64,000 nt of DNA from Cristatella mucedo (lineage: Eukaryota; Bryozoa; Phylactolaemata; Cristatellidae): contig WPIO01000054.1 of the NCBI GenBank assembly GCA_009760855.2, forward strand, positions 698,001 to 762,000. The letters are read 5' to 3'. Shown piece after piece: positions 48,431 to 63,770 of this stretch (its first letter is position 1; each line of letters begins with the position of its first letter). A program made the position numbers and the translations under genes. The notes below the pieces were generated by a model. That model did not search any database, was not told where the DNA came from, and saw only the letters and a program-made list of their open reading frames with translations.

Positions 48431-48779
48431 TATATAATATTAAATAGTATATAGAATGTAATATAATAATAATTTATAATAATAAAAAGTAATATCTATA
48501 TATAGCATATATAAGTAATAGCAAAGGTGCTGCTAAGATAGAGAAGGCACCGCGGCGCCAGGGCTACTGTCACGTGCGTGCTATGGCCACGGTCACGTGC
48601 GAGCGAGAATCGCGAGTGCGCTCGGAGCGGACCACGCGTGCGCTCGGACGAGCGCGTACCGGCACCAGCCTTAACGCGGACAGATCCCGAGCTCCGCCCA
48701 TGCACCCATCGACCGTCCTCTGCCCGTCCGTCGTGCTATTTATGAGTGCACTGGCAACTCGAGGAAAATAGAGCCAGTG

Positions 48780-49255
48780 AGAGCAGGAGGCGCCCAAGTA
48801 GAGGTCTCGAAATCTGCTCTTAAGTACTGGCTCCAGCTGTGCACCTTTCAGAGCTACACCCCCGCCGGGCGAAGAGTCGTACAACTCGCTGTTCTCACTC
48901 GAATCGTTTGGAGACACTTCGTTCGAGCTTCAAAACCGTGGGAGACGGTGCTTTTAGTTCCTTGTGTCTCAAAGCCTACACTATACACTACCGACGCACG
49001 CCGCAGTGGCAGCTGACAGGCGACGACACTTGAAAAGAAGCTTAAGACACACCTGCTTATTGAAGCATTGGTTGGGTCTTTGAGTTTCGTCTTTCGTGTG
49101 CATGTGCCCGCTTACACTGGGCCTGATGCTTGCGGGTGCTACCGCCAATCATTTGCTGCTTTCCGTACAGCATCTGTAAAGTGCCTAGAAAGAGATTAAG
49201 TTCTCTTAGGGTGCTATAAAATGTATTCTTATTATTATTATTATTGTTACTATTA
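48780..49255 (+). mobile_element. Strongly diverged LINE family A 3' end
   Basis: A GAGACGGTGCTTTTAGTTCC, AAAGCCTACACT and CTTAAGACACACCTGC order follows the family A end. It closes with CTGTAAAGTGCCTAGAAAGA, GATTAAGTTCTCTTAGGGTG and an ATT run. Confidence 0.7.
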
Positions 49256-49618
49256 AGTAAAGACGGAGCTGTCTATCCACTTGCGAAGCGGCAAGCGGAA
49301 CAAAAGTGAGGTCCGCGGCAGCCTCGTAGTGACCTCCGGCAGCCTCGTAGTGACCTCCGTATAGCAGGTCTGATTAAACAATTGTAAGGAGGAAAAATCG
49401 CGTATCTCAGGCAGCCGCCGCCGCCGTGCAGTCAGCGACCACGACGGGAGTCAGGCGACGCCTGTTTGCCAAGTACCCGAAGCCTCGAAGCTAAGAGGAC
49501 AGTATAGAGCGTATCGCTCGAGCGTATCGCTCGAGCATATCGCTCTGTCTGCTAGTTCGTGTCCTCGGCTCTAAGCTCTCTCTCTCTTTTTCTGTCTCTC
49601 TCTGTGTCTCTGTCTGTG

Positions 49619-49661
<43 letters not shown>

Positions 49662-51052
49662 TTCTCTCTCTATCTCTCTATCCCTCTCTCTCCCCTCCCT
49701 GCTCTGCTCTCTCCCTCTTTCTCTCTCACTCCCTCTCTCTCTCTCTCTCCCCTCTCTTTCCTCTTGCTTTATCCATCTTAAGTCGCAGTCGTCGTACGCG
49801 CCACTGCAGCCTGCCGCCCCCCCCCGAGGGTTCCAGCACTAAAAGCGCTGACGCGCAGGCCTTCGTCTTGGTTGCCATTGACAGCTATTTGAGGTGTCAT
49901 TGAAGCGTCGTTGAAGCTGACGCAGCAACCGGCGAACTCGGAGAAAGAAGAACCGACCGCGGAGCGGCACGGATCATCGCGCGGCGAGCACTGATCCGTG
50001 CGACGCACACACCACTCGACCGCGATTCGATTCACGGAGAAGCGGCGACCTCAGCTCGCATGCGCACTGATCCGTGCGCGATTGATCTCCGATTCGCTGA
50101 TCCGTTCTCGCAGCTCGCGCTCGTTGACGACGCAAGCTTCGCAAAGCGCTGCGCACGGCTCGCAGAGCGGCGCGAGCGGAACGGGCGGCTAAATTCAATT
50201 GCGAACCTTGCTAGTATTGACCGCGTCTATTAGCGTCTAATCGACGATCGCACGCAGGCCCGCTTGCTCGCTCGCTAGAGGGCGCGAGAGCGCTCCGACC
50301 ATTCGGAGAGCGATCGAGGGCGCGAGAAGTGAGCGAGCGAGCGAGCGAGGCAAGTGGGCGCTTCGGGCAATGGGTCGCGTCGTCGTCTCCGCGCGAGATC
50401 GAGCCGAGGGGGCGTGCGTCGGGGCTTTGATTTGGTAGGAGGCAGCCAGTCGCGTGAAAGTCGATGCCGGCTGGCGGCTCCGCTTGTCTGTCCCAGCATC
50501 CGACCGACGCGCAGTCCTGCGATGCAATCCGCAGGGTGGGTGGCCCCCCCCCCGGTCATCCACCTTCATTCCCCTAAAGCCCCGCTAACTTGTAACCGTA
50601 TCCACGTCGATCAATGCATATCGCTAAACGACACCAAGTCGCCGATCGCTATCAAAACCTTCGCAGCCTTAATCGGAAGGTGTGCTGCGAGCTTTTACTG
50701 CCGTAGCACACGCAGCGTAAGCGGCGTAAAAGCAAGTCGGAAATTAAATTTAATGTAAACGCTAAGAATGTATTTACATATTGTATATACAAAATACTCT
50801 GTATTTCATAAATAATATTATACAATTAGATATTCAATATACTGTAATGTATTTTATTATAAATATGCAATATAAGAAATATATTCTATTGTATTAAACG
50901 TAGACGCAAACTCTGTAAACGGCGGCCGAGTTGGATCGGACCATTTACGATGGCTGCCGATTTATCGAAGTCTAATAAGTAAGCGGCTAGGGCGCTCGGA
51001 AGCGGCTGAGTCTGTGGCGAAACTTGCAGCGCCGCCGCCGCTGTTATGTTTC
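49256..51052. other. GC-rich stretch with TC-rich run
   Basis: (TC)-rich microsatellite at 49577-49760. A tandem of GCGTATCGCTCGA at 49508-49545 and of GCAGCCTCGTAGTGACCTCC at 49319-49358. AT-rich island at 50760-50900. No gene recognised. Confidence 0.4.
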
Positions 51053-51056
51053 GAGC

Positions 51057-51790
51057 CTCGGTCTCGGTCGAGCCTCGGTCTCGGTCGAGCCTCGGTCGAG
51101 CCTCGGTCGAGCCTCGGTCGAGCCTCGGTCTCGGTCGAGCCTCGGTCTCGGTCGAGCCTCGGTCTCGGTCGAGCCTCGGTCACGGTCGAGCCTCGGTCTC
51201 GGTCGAGCCTCGGTCACGGTCGAGCCTCGGTCTCGGTCGAGCCTCGGTCACGGTCGAGCCTCGGTCTCGGTCGAGCCTCGGTCTCGGTCGAGCCTCGGTC
51301 ACGGTCGAGCCTCGGTCTCGGTCGAGCCTCGGTCACGGTCGAGCCTCGGTCACGGTCGAGCCTCGGTCACGGTCGAGCCTCGGTCACGGTCGAGCCTCGG
51401 TCACGGTCGAGCCTCGGTCACGGTCGAGCCTCGGTCACGGTCGAGCCTCGGTCACGGTCGAGCCTCGGTCACGGTCGAGCCTCGGTCACGGTCGAGCCTC
51501 GAGTCACGGTCGAGTCACGGTCACGAGCCTCGGTCACGGTCGAGCCTCGGTCACGGTCGAGCCTCGGTCACGGTCGAGCCTCGGTCACGGTCGAGCCTCG
51601 GTCACGGTCGAGCCTCGGTCACGGTCGAGCCTCGGTCACGGTCGAGCCTCGGTCACGGTCGAGCCTCGGTCACGGTCGAGCCTCGGTCACGGTCGAGCCT
51701 CGGTCACGGTCGAGCCTCGGTCACGGTCGAGCCTCGGTCACGGTCGAGCCTCGGTCACGGTCGAGCCTCGGTCACGGTCGAGCCTCGGCC
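51057..51790. repeat. 17-bp minisatellite with ordered variants
   Basis: About 43 units of CCTCGGTCACGGTCGAG (A type) or CCTCGGTCTCGGTCGAG (T type), plus three 11-bp CCTCGGTCGAG units near the left end. Order from the left: T T, three short, T T T, alternating A and T, then only A, with one disrupted unit at about 51499-51530. All three plus-strand frames stay open because 17 is not a multiple of three. Confidence 0.95.
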
Positions 51791-51945
51791 TCGATCAAGT
51801 CGAAGCCGATGAACTGATATGCTAACAACGGGGATTCGTCGGAAGGGTTCTTTTTATTAGTGTATCCGAGAGAGCTAGCACCGACGAGATGCAACGCAAC
51901 TTTTTTTTAACCGGTATCAGGATAGCAAGCTTCACTCATCCGAGC

Positions 51946-52616
51946 CCACCAATAATAATAATAGCAATGCATTTGACATGCAGCCTCGGAGAACTCAATC
52001 TCTTTCTAGGCACTTTAAATTTGCTGCAAAGGAAGCACGAGCGAATAGTTAGAGGTAGCATGAACAATAAGGGGTGACATACACAGGGTCAGCACTCAAG
52101 TGTGGTTAGTGCCAGCACGTAAACGTATCAGCATGCATAAGCACATAAAAGACGAATCACAGGGACAAACTAAATGCTGCCATAAATAAGTGCGGTTTTA
52201 GTTTCTTTTTAAATGTGGACAAGTCAGGAGATTTTGTGAGGCAAGTCGGGAATGAGTTCGAGGCTTTAGGAGCATACGAACTAAAGGAAGGGTCTCCAAA
52301 GGATTTAAGGTTTGTATGAGTTACGGGTAAACAGTTAGATTCCGAAAAGCAGGTGGTGCAATGCTCAGCCTGGTGGGGCAGTAGATCTGACAGGTAGGCT
52401 GGAGCCAAAGAATGAAGCAACCTAAAAGTAAGTGACAAAAAACCTTGAAGTCGGTGCGTTGCTTGACTGGGAGCCAGTGCAGGTCGGCGAGAAGTGGTGT
52501 GATGTGGCAACTGCGACGCTCAGGATAGACACGCCTGGCTGCAGAGTTTTGCACCAGCTGCAAGCAACTGATTGCACAGGCAGATAGACCAGCAAGCAGT
52601 GAGTTACATTTACATT
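51946..52616 (-). mobile_element. LINE family A, 5'-truncated
   Basis: AATAATAATAATAGC tail, then the reverse-complemented 3' UTR (CGGAGAACTCAATCTCTTTC, CAGGGACAAACTAAATGCTG) and C-terminal coding part ([22 protein letters not shown]) to about 52616, where a GTGAGTTACATTTACATTGC junction resembles a family B tail. Confidence 0.87.
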
Positions 52617-53035
52617 GCAGCTCGTATAAGACAGATTATAGAAGCAAACTTCTGACCGCGATGCCACCGGAGGACCTTGCACCCGTCCGCGACACTGCCA
52701 CCGCAGCCATTCCAACCCAGGCTGTTGGAAGGACCCAGCCTGTTGCTACGACTCAGCGGTCCTGCTTCGCACGCAACGCCAGAGCGTCGCGTGCGAAGCA
52801 GGACCGCAACGCCAGAGCGTCGCGTCCTAGCCGGCAGCTCGAAGCGAGACGCGGGAGCGTCGCCGCGCTTCTTCTTCGCACGCCTGTGGCTCCGAGCGGC
52901 CTCTGCCTGCGCAGAGCGCCTGCTGCTGAGCTGGGTTCGCAGAGGCCGCTCGTCGCTCTGCAGCCGAGTTTGACTCGGATTTCTCGAAGCGATAAGAGCA
53001 AACATCGACGCGTCAACCTTTGTATTCTCGCCTAC
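52617..53035. other. GC-rich stretch with two inverted repeats
   Basis: 19-bp perfect arms at 52756-52774 and 52789-52807 and 14-bp arms at 52893-52906 and 52939-52952. AACGCCAGAGCGTCGCGT is also directly repeated (52775, 52807). Lies 3' of the minus-strand gene and could be its 3' UTR. Confidence 0.6.
52756..52807. repeat. Perfect 19-bp inverted repeat
   Basis: GCGGTCCTGCTTCGCACGC (52756-52774) and its exact reverse complement (52789-52807), 14-base loop. Confidence 0.9.
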
Positions 53036-54433
53036 CTAGCAGCTCGCCACGGTGGCGGCGGCGTCGGCCGAGTTGTCTCGGGCGCAGCAGCGCCTCGCTG
53101 GCGCCCGTCTGTAACTGAGCAGCGACACTAGTCCGGCCGCCGCCAACTCGTTCAGGCACTCGGTGGCCTTGCTCTGGATTTCGCCCACGGTCCACGCCGC
53201 TGACTCGTAGCCCTCAATCAGGTGCCTCATCTCGCCCACGTCGAGCGCGTGGAGAAGCGCCGTCAGCTGCGGCAGTCCAGCGGGCCGCGAGTAGCGCTTT
53301 CGCGCGATCGACACGAGCGCCGGCACCTCGACGAGCAGAGCGCCGAGATCGGCGTCGAAGTCGGCGCCGAAGCTCGTCGAGCCCGGCGCCGCCTCCGCCG
53401 CCGCCGCCGCCGCGGGCGGCAGCAAGGGCTCGTACATCTCCGTGCACAGGCAGCAGACCAGCTTGACGATCTGCAGCACGACGCACCAGCTCGCCACGTA
53501 GGGCGCGTGCTCGTCGACGGCACTCAGCACGTCGTCGAACAGGAGAGTCGCGAGATTCGCCGGCAGCCCGCGCTGCCGGACGTCGTCGTCGCGCGGCAGC
53601 GTGTAGAAGCGCTCGCCGCTGTGCGCCAGGCCGCTGCTCAGGCGCCACACGAAGTCGTCGTACAGGGCGATGTTGCTCGGCACGAGCAGGCCGTAGCCGA
53701 CGTGAAAGTTGTTCTCCCACAGGCACATGACAGCGTCGCACACGCTGATCGCGACGCTCACAACGTCGACGTCGCCCAGGGGACAGAGCGGGTCGAGCAG
53801 CTGCTGCAGCGACTGCCCGCCGCCCTGCAGCAGGAAGACGCCGCCCGGCTCGGCCCTCTGCGGCGACGACAGGCAGCGCTGCACGCTCTGGCGATCCATG
53901 CGAGCCCACAGCGACGCCTCGACGAGCCAGTCGACCTGCTCGACGCGACCTTTAATCTCCACAGCGTCGAACTCGTAGCCGGAGCCGTCCTTCAGGCTCG
54001 TCAACTCGAGCTCGGGCCGGGCGCCCTGAGCTGCCAGGCGTCGCCGCCGCGAAGAGTTCGGCGTCAGCGACGAGGCCGCGTCGACGAGCGGCCCGGTGTC
54101 CATGCTCGGAAACGGACGGCTCGCCGTGCCACTCAGCGAGTCGTAGACGACGGTGAACACCTTGGGCACTCGCCGCGGGTAGGCGCCGCCGGCGGCGGCG
54201 CCCGACGGCAGCAGCCAGCTGCCGAGGTTGAAGTGGACGATTTCGTGCGGATTCGGCTGCTGTCCGACTTCGGGCCGCCGCTCCACCCCCTCCGGAGAGG
54301 CGGCGGCGTCCTTCGATGCAGCTTTCGCTGGTGGGGCCGAGTGCTTATCGATTACGGCGGCGGCTGCTGCCGCAGTAGCTGGGGTGGTGGAGGTGGCGGC
54401 GGTGGCCGCCGCCGCGGCTTGTTGAACTTGCAT
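53036..54433 (-). CDS. Intronless 465-aa protein, possibly pseudokinase-like
   Basis: One uninterrupted frame from ATG (54431-54433) to TAG (53036). The N-terminal ~60 residues are Ala/Thr-rich. Then come ordinary globular stretches such as NPHEIVHFNLGSWLLP, VPKVFTVVYDSLSG and YEFDAVEIKGRVEQVDWLVE. The segment SVAISVCDAVMCLWENNFHV, then GYGLLVPSNIALYDDF, has the spacing of a kinase C-lobe helix plus catalytic loop (LH..HxDL..xNILL), with HRD replaced by HVG. This suggests a degenerate kinase fold but is only a visual inference. An Ala run (residues about 350-360) interrupts the C-terminal half. The 424-codon antisense frame is Arg/His/Gln-rich and is judged a shadow. A TATAAAT on the same strand at 55131-55137 may be the promoter. 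Confidence 0.72.
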   Translation of the reverse strand: MQVQQAAAAATAATSTTPATAAAAAAVIDKHSAPPAKAASKDAAASPEGVERRPEVGQQPNPHEIVHFNLGSWLLPSGAAAGGAYPRRVPKVFTVVYDSLSGTASRPFPSMDTGPLVDAASSLTPNSSRRRRLAAQGARPELELTSLKDGSGYEFDAVEIKGRVEQVDWLVEASLWARMDRQSVQRCLSSPQRAEPGGVFLLQGGGQSLQQLLDPLCPLGDVDVVSVAISVCDAVMCLWENNFHVGYGLLVPSNIALYDDFVWRLSSGLAHSGERFYTLPRDDDVRQRGLPANLATLLFDDVLSAVDEHAPYVASWCVVLQIVKLVCCLCTEMYEPLLPPAAAAAAEAAPGSTSFGADFDADLGALLVEVPALVSIARKRYSRPAGLPQLTALLHALDVGEMRHLIEGYESAAWTVGEIQSKATECLNELAAAGLVSLLSYRRAPARRCCARDNSADAAATVASC

Positions 54434-55130
54434 GCTAGAGTAGGGAGCTGGGAGAGCTTCGGCTTGGTGCTCGGTGTGCGTCGTCGGTTCTGGTGAGTGA
54501 GAGAGAGAGAGAGAGAGCTAGAGAGAGAGAGAGAAAGTTGGACTGAAGCGCCGACGCGTAAGTGACGTCGAAGGCATTGTCGACGCGTCACCCTGCCCAC
54601 ACGAGTGGCTCCGCTGCGTTCGTGTCCATCCCACGCCTCCGAGGTCGCTTGAGCCGGAGTAGCCCGCGCATAGAAAAAAGAAAGAGGATAGAAAGTGGAG
54701 AGAAAGAGGAGAGATGAGGAGCGGAGAGAGAGAAAAAGAGAAGAGAAAGCGAAGAGGTTGAGGAGAGAAAGAAGAGAGAGTAGAGAGAGAGAGAGAGAGA
54801 GGGGTAGAGGCAGCAAAGTTCAAAGCTGCCAAAGTGGCTGCTAAGAGATCGGAAGAAGAGAATACAAGAGAAAAAAATGGGATCGGGATGTATTCGCGAC
54901 GACCAGCATTGCGTTTTAGCCAAAAAGAAGTTAGCTCGCGCGATTCGAGTAGGGTGCTTTGCTAGGAGCTGCGCTCTTTCTCAAGTCATGCTACATAGTG
55001 GTCAGCGACGCACGCGCCTGCGACTTCCTCATACCAGGCAGCGAGTGACAGGCTAGACTGAACGTGTCTGGCGCAGGCGTTTGGCTCGATCGCCTGGAGC
55101 GAGCAACAAAAAACGACAAACCAAACCGAT
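54434..55130. other. Probable 5' UTR/promoter region of the 465-aa gene
   Basis: Holds a GA microsatellite at 54498-54538 and GA-rich sequence at 54665-54805. On the coding strand these are CT-rich tracts, common in 5' leaders. No other gene seen. Confidence 0.4.
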
Positions 55131-55137
55131 ATTTATA
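55131..55137 (-). promoter_or_regulatory. TATA box upstream of the 465-aa gene
   Basis: The minus strand reads GGGCTATAAATATCGG. It lies about 700 bases upstream of the ATG, so a long or spliced leader would be needed. Confidence 0.35.
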
Positions 55138-55484
55138 GCCCACTCCCGAGAGACGGTGGCCGTGTAGCTGTGTAGCTTCGCGAAATAAAAAGCCGCCTCT
55201 ACGAATCGCTTGAAGCAAATAATCGAGACGAAAGTTTCAGCAGCGTCGCTCGCCCTGCGGCGTCGGGGCTAGCAGGACATGCCGAGGAAACGCGAAGGTT
55301 AACGATTTCGACTCTCTGAGGCTCGACCACGACGAGCTTGACCGGATTCGATCGACTGGCGGCGACGCTTCCGATCGAGTGACTCGTGCTTCTCAGACGC
55401 CGCCTAGCGAGTTAGCTGCTTCCGGTGGCGACCGATAACAACAAGCAGCCGCAGCTTGCTCAGTTGACATTCAGCATACGTATG
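55138..55484. other. Intergenic stretch
   Basis: Nothing recognised. Confidence 0.35.
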
Positions 55485-55674
55485 CTGAGCTGTAGTGGCT
55501 CACTGGGTAAGGCGGTTGCATTTCACGACCTCGGCCCCGAGGTCGTGGCTTCGAATCCTGCAGTGGGCAATCCTTTATCGCCATTGCAAGCGGTGGTGAC
55601 AGCCGTAAAGGCTCTTCTGTCGCTACACGAAAAGAGTCTGTTAAATCAGAGTGTTATTATTATTATTATTATTA
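55485..55674 (+). mobile_element. SINE2, best-preserved copy
   Basis: A-box TGGCTCACTGGGTAAGGCG (55496) and B-box GTGGCTTCGAATCCTGC (55545) show tRNA ancestry with normal spacing. The body follows: AGTGGGCAATCCTTTATCGC, TTGCAAGCGGTGGTGACAGC, GTAAAGGCTCTTCTGTCGC, GAGTCTGTTAAATCAGAG, and an (ATT)n tail. The tail differs from SINE1. Taken as the family reference. Confidence 0.87.
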
Positions 55675-56479
55675 AGTGCCTAGATAGCGATCTAGCTCGC
55701 TGGAGAGGAGCACGTGCTACGTCAAAATGATTTAGCGAGATTTCCTCTGTTAAGCTTGCACCTGCTGGGAATATTTATTTTGCGTGGGTTGAAAATTATA
55801 GACTACATTTCGCATACGAATTCGATTGCAATACTTTTTACTATTACTGCAATCGGGTAAAATTTCTTCGCGTGCACCTTTCGAATCATGCCACTGAATG
55901 CTCATGAGTAGGTGTCTTGCTCCTCGGTAAATGTAATAAAGCCAAGCTACGAGTAGCATCCGTGGACGATACACAGATGGCTACCGACCGACAGCGATCG
56001 CTGCCGGCCTACTTGGCTTGCAGTTCGAGTGCTTTTCCCTTTTTCTTTCTCGCCACCCTGATCTCGTCCGTCCGTGGTACTAAGCATTAACAACCCATGA
56101 ATGTAATCTTGAGTGTAGACGTACACCGAAGACACAGTTTGAGACATTTTTTACTTGAAGATGAAAGTAGCAGCCAGTTTGAGGGGAAATAGTAACTCCC
56201 AACTATTATAGTCTTACGTGTTTTCAACAGTATAATGCCTGAGATAATGACATCAGTAGCTCGGAGAGTTTCGCGAATGGACTAAAATAGCATCGATGCA
56301 TTCAATGAGCTCTTCGAACGACTGCGAATTTCAATGCAGAGTCTGGATAGTGATTTAGTTCTCTGAGGACGAAATACAAGAACGTCTCAGCATTATGAGC
56401 ATCCGAAGACTTCTGCCAGCTCGGTGTGCTCGGTCGAGTCCACCGTGGTACGATTCGGCGGCCTCATTCGCCTGCCGGC
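55675..56479. other. Non-coding stretch
   Basis: A short LINE-tail-like phrase AAGTGCCTAGATAGCGATCT at 55674 and GTGATTTAGTTCTCTGAGGA at 56350. No gene seen. Confidence 0.35.
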
Positions 56480-56585
56480 AGAGCAGTCTGAGCGGCTATC
56501 GCAGGCGCTTGCAGTAAGCGATTAGGGATCGCCCACTGCACGGCTAGAACTCGCGAACCTGAATCGTGAAGAGCGAGCTGCTGGG
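56480..56585 (-). mobile_element. SINE2 fragment
   Basis: Minus strand: GGTTCGCGAGTTCTAGCCGT, GCAGTGGGCGATCCCTAATC, TTACTGCAAGCGCCTGCGAT, in SINE2 order. Confidence 0.7.
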
Positions 56586-57360
56586 CCGATCCCGAAGGTT
56601 CTAGAACAGGAAGGAAGGAAGGAAGGAAGCGACCGAAGAAGAGCAAGCTTCGGGAGTGTCGTGCTGCCCAAGCTCAGCCCAGTGCCTCACTTACGTGACC
56701 GAGCTTGGGGGGGGGGTGGGCAAGGTGCAAGCACAAGTGTCACGAACCAGCTCAATGGCTCGAACTCTTGGCACGACAAACCACTAGCTCGGCCGACACT
56801 CAGGTCCTCATTAATCGCCATGCGGCACTGGAATTTTAAATGATTTCTAGTGGGTATAAGCTGCTGGTAATGGCAACATTCATTATATATCATCTATGCA
56901 GCTTCGTAAAATTGAAGCGGTCCTCAAAGGCCGTACCTGATATCCGAGCATAGGACAGCTCGAAAAGCAGAACAGTCAAGGTCATGTGACTAAATGGCAA
57001 TGAAGAATTGCCTGCAGCAAATCTTTTAGGGACGGGAATAGTACTATTTCGACATGCAGTCAGACTGAACGCGACGTCTCAGGGTACTGTCAGAGGATAC
57101 GCTATTGTGTCACACCATTGCAAGAGTAATGGCTCATGCTCTGCCATTATCATTTGAAAAAAGTTCAGGGAACCATCAAGGACATCAAAAACGCTATGTA
57201 TTATGTAAATAGGTAGAAGCAAGCCGAGTAACGATGCGGCACGTTAATTCACATGGCCACAATGTGGGCTTAATTGTTGAGCTGGCACCGAACCCTAAAC
57301 ACTTGAGACGCATGAACAGCAAGCATTAGCAGCTGCCATTGGTGGCTGATCGGCTCACTA
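56586..57360. other. Non-coding stretch, 3' of the minus-strand gene
   Basis: A GGAA tandem at 56611-56627 and a G-run at 56707-56714. No gene seen. Confidence 0.35.
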
Positions 57361-57436
57361 TTAAGCAGTAGCTCCTCCCATCTTCACTGCCATTCTCACC
57401 ACTGTCGTCTTAACTGCCATTCTCACCATCGTCGTC

Positions 57437-62723
<5,287 letters not shown>

Positions 62724-62837
62724 CTGAAGGCAACCACAGGTGAAAGCAAAATAAACAGATGCAAGGAAATCAAAGCAGCCTTAATTTCAACATTTGTAAC
62801 CAATTGACTTGTAAGCAGTCCCATTGATACATACACA

Positions 62838-62950
62838 CTGGGGTGAGGTGATCACCTGTAAAGACCAGACTCGAGGGCTCCAACCAAGCAGCATATGTGA
62901 AGTGCATGAATAGAGACAAAGGTTTCCTGGGGTGCTATGCAAGTAAAATA
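62838..62950 (+). mobile_element. Degraded SINE1 copy
   Basis: GAGGTGATCACC, GACTCGAGGGCTCCAACC, ATGTGAAGTGCATGAATAGA, GTTTCCTGGGGTGCTATGCA follow SINE1 in order. Confidence 0.68.
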
Positions 62951-63119
62951 TTTTGTTTAATCCAAGAGGAAGCAGATGCAGAGACACAAAGAACTAATGC
63001 CATTCATATGCTTACGAAATTAATCTGCGGTTCAATGTAACAAATTTATTATCCCTACCAACAACCAGCATTAGAGATACAAAGATGAATGCAGTGGAAA
63101 GGGTCCAGTGCATACATTT
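62951..63119. other. Non-coding gap
   Basis: Nothing recognised; could hold part of an upstream intron of the minus-strand gene. Confidence 0.3.
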
Positions 63120-63388
63120 TCATCCATACACCAACTTACTAGTTATGGGCAAACCAAGTGTGATTCAGAAATTGGAAAGGCTAATGCTCAAAATTCGGCT
63201 CTGCCAACATGTCTCTTGTTGAATCCACACGAAATCTAGGCGACATGTTCCAAAGTAACCTTTCACTAGACGACCACATCAGGTCCACAGTCAAGTCTGC
63301 CTACTTTCAGCTACATAACATTGCTAAAATGTGGGCTTCTTTAGATAAGGATACCACGTCTCTAAGTTGGTCCATGCATTTGTGACAT

Positions 63389-63570
63389 ACCGAGAGCCGC
63401 TTAGGTTGTGAGTGAGCTATACAAAACTCTCCTGCGTAACACCCACATGGTCTTTATGACTTTGGAGTTACAGACGGAGATACATTACATTACATTACAG
63501 CACGCACGGATAGGCACTATAGACATCGAGCTTGAGACTCAACAGTGAGATACATTACATTACATACATT
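63389..63570 (+). mobile_element. LINE family B 3' end with duplicated tail, nested in family A
   Basis: GAGCCGCTTAGGTTGTGAGT, CTCCTGCGTAACACCCACAT and ACAGACGGAGATACATTACA, then a unique ~40 bases and a second GAGATACATTACATTACATA tail. ACAT at 63385-63388 and 63571-63574 may be the target duplication. Confidence 0.82.
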
Positions 63571-63702
63571 ACATCCAGTCTTGACTTCTGTAACTCACTG
63601 CTTGCTGGCCTACCGGCATGTGCAATCAGGCGACTACAACTGGTGCAAAACTCAGCAGCTAGGCTTGTCTGTCGTGAGAGTAGCAGTTGCCACATCACAC
63701 CA

Positions 63703-63770
63703 ATGTAAAGCGCCTAGAAAGAGATTAAGTTCTCTGAGGGCGCTTTATCAAGTGCAATATTATTATTATT
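63703..63770 (+). mobile_element. 68-bp LINE family A tail with 6-bp target duplication
   Basis: ATGTAAAGCGCCTAGAAAGA, GATTAAGTTCTCTGAGGGCG, CTTTATCAAGTGCAATATTA, (ATT)n. Flanked by ACACCA at 63697-63702 and 63771-63776. The host element elsewhere has a single copy of this site. Confidence 0.88.

Noticed and set aside
51014-51825. Three overlapping 260-codon frames
   Set aside because: All frames cycle through the same 17-bp unit; no independent coding evidence.
53222-54496. 424-codon plus-strand frame
   Set aside because: Arg/His/Gln-rich mirror of the minus-strand gene, as expected for antisense of GC-rich coding DNA.
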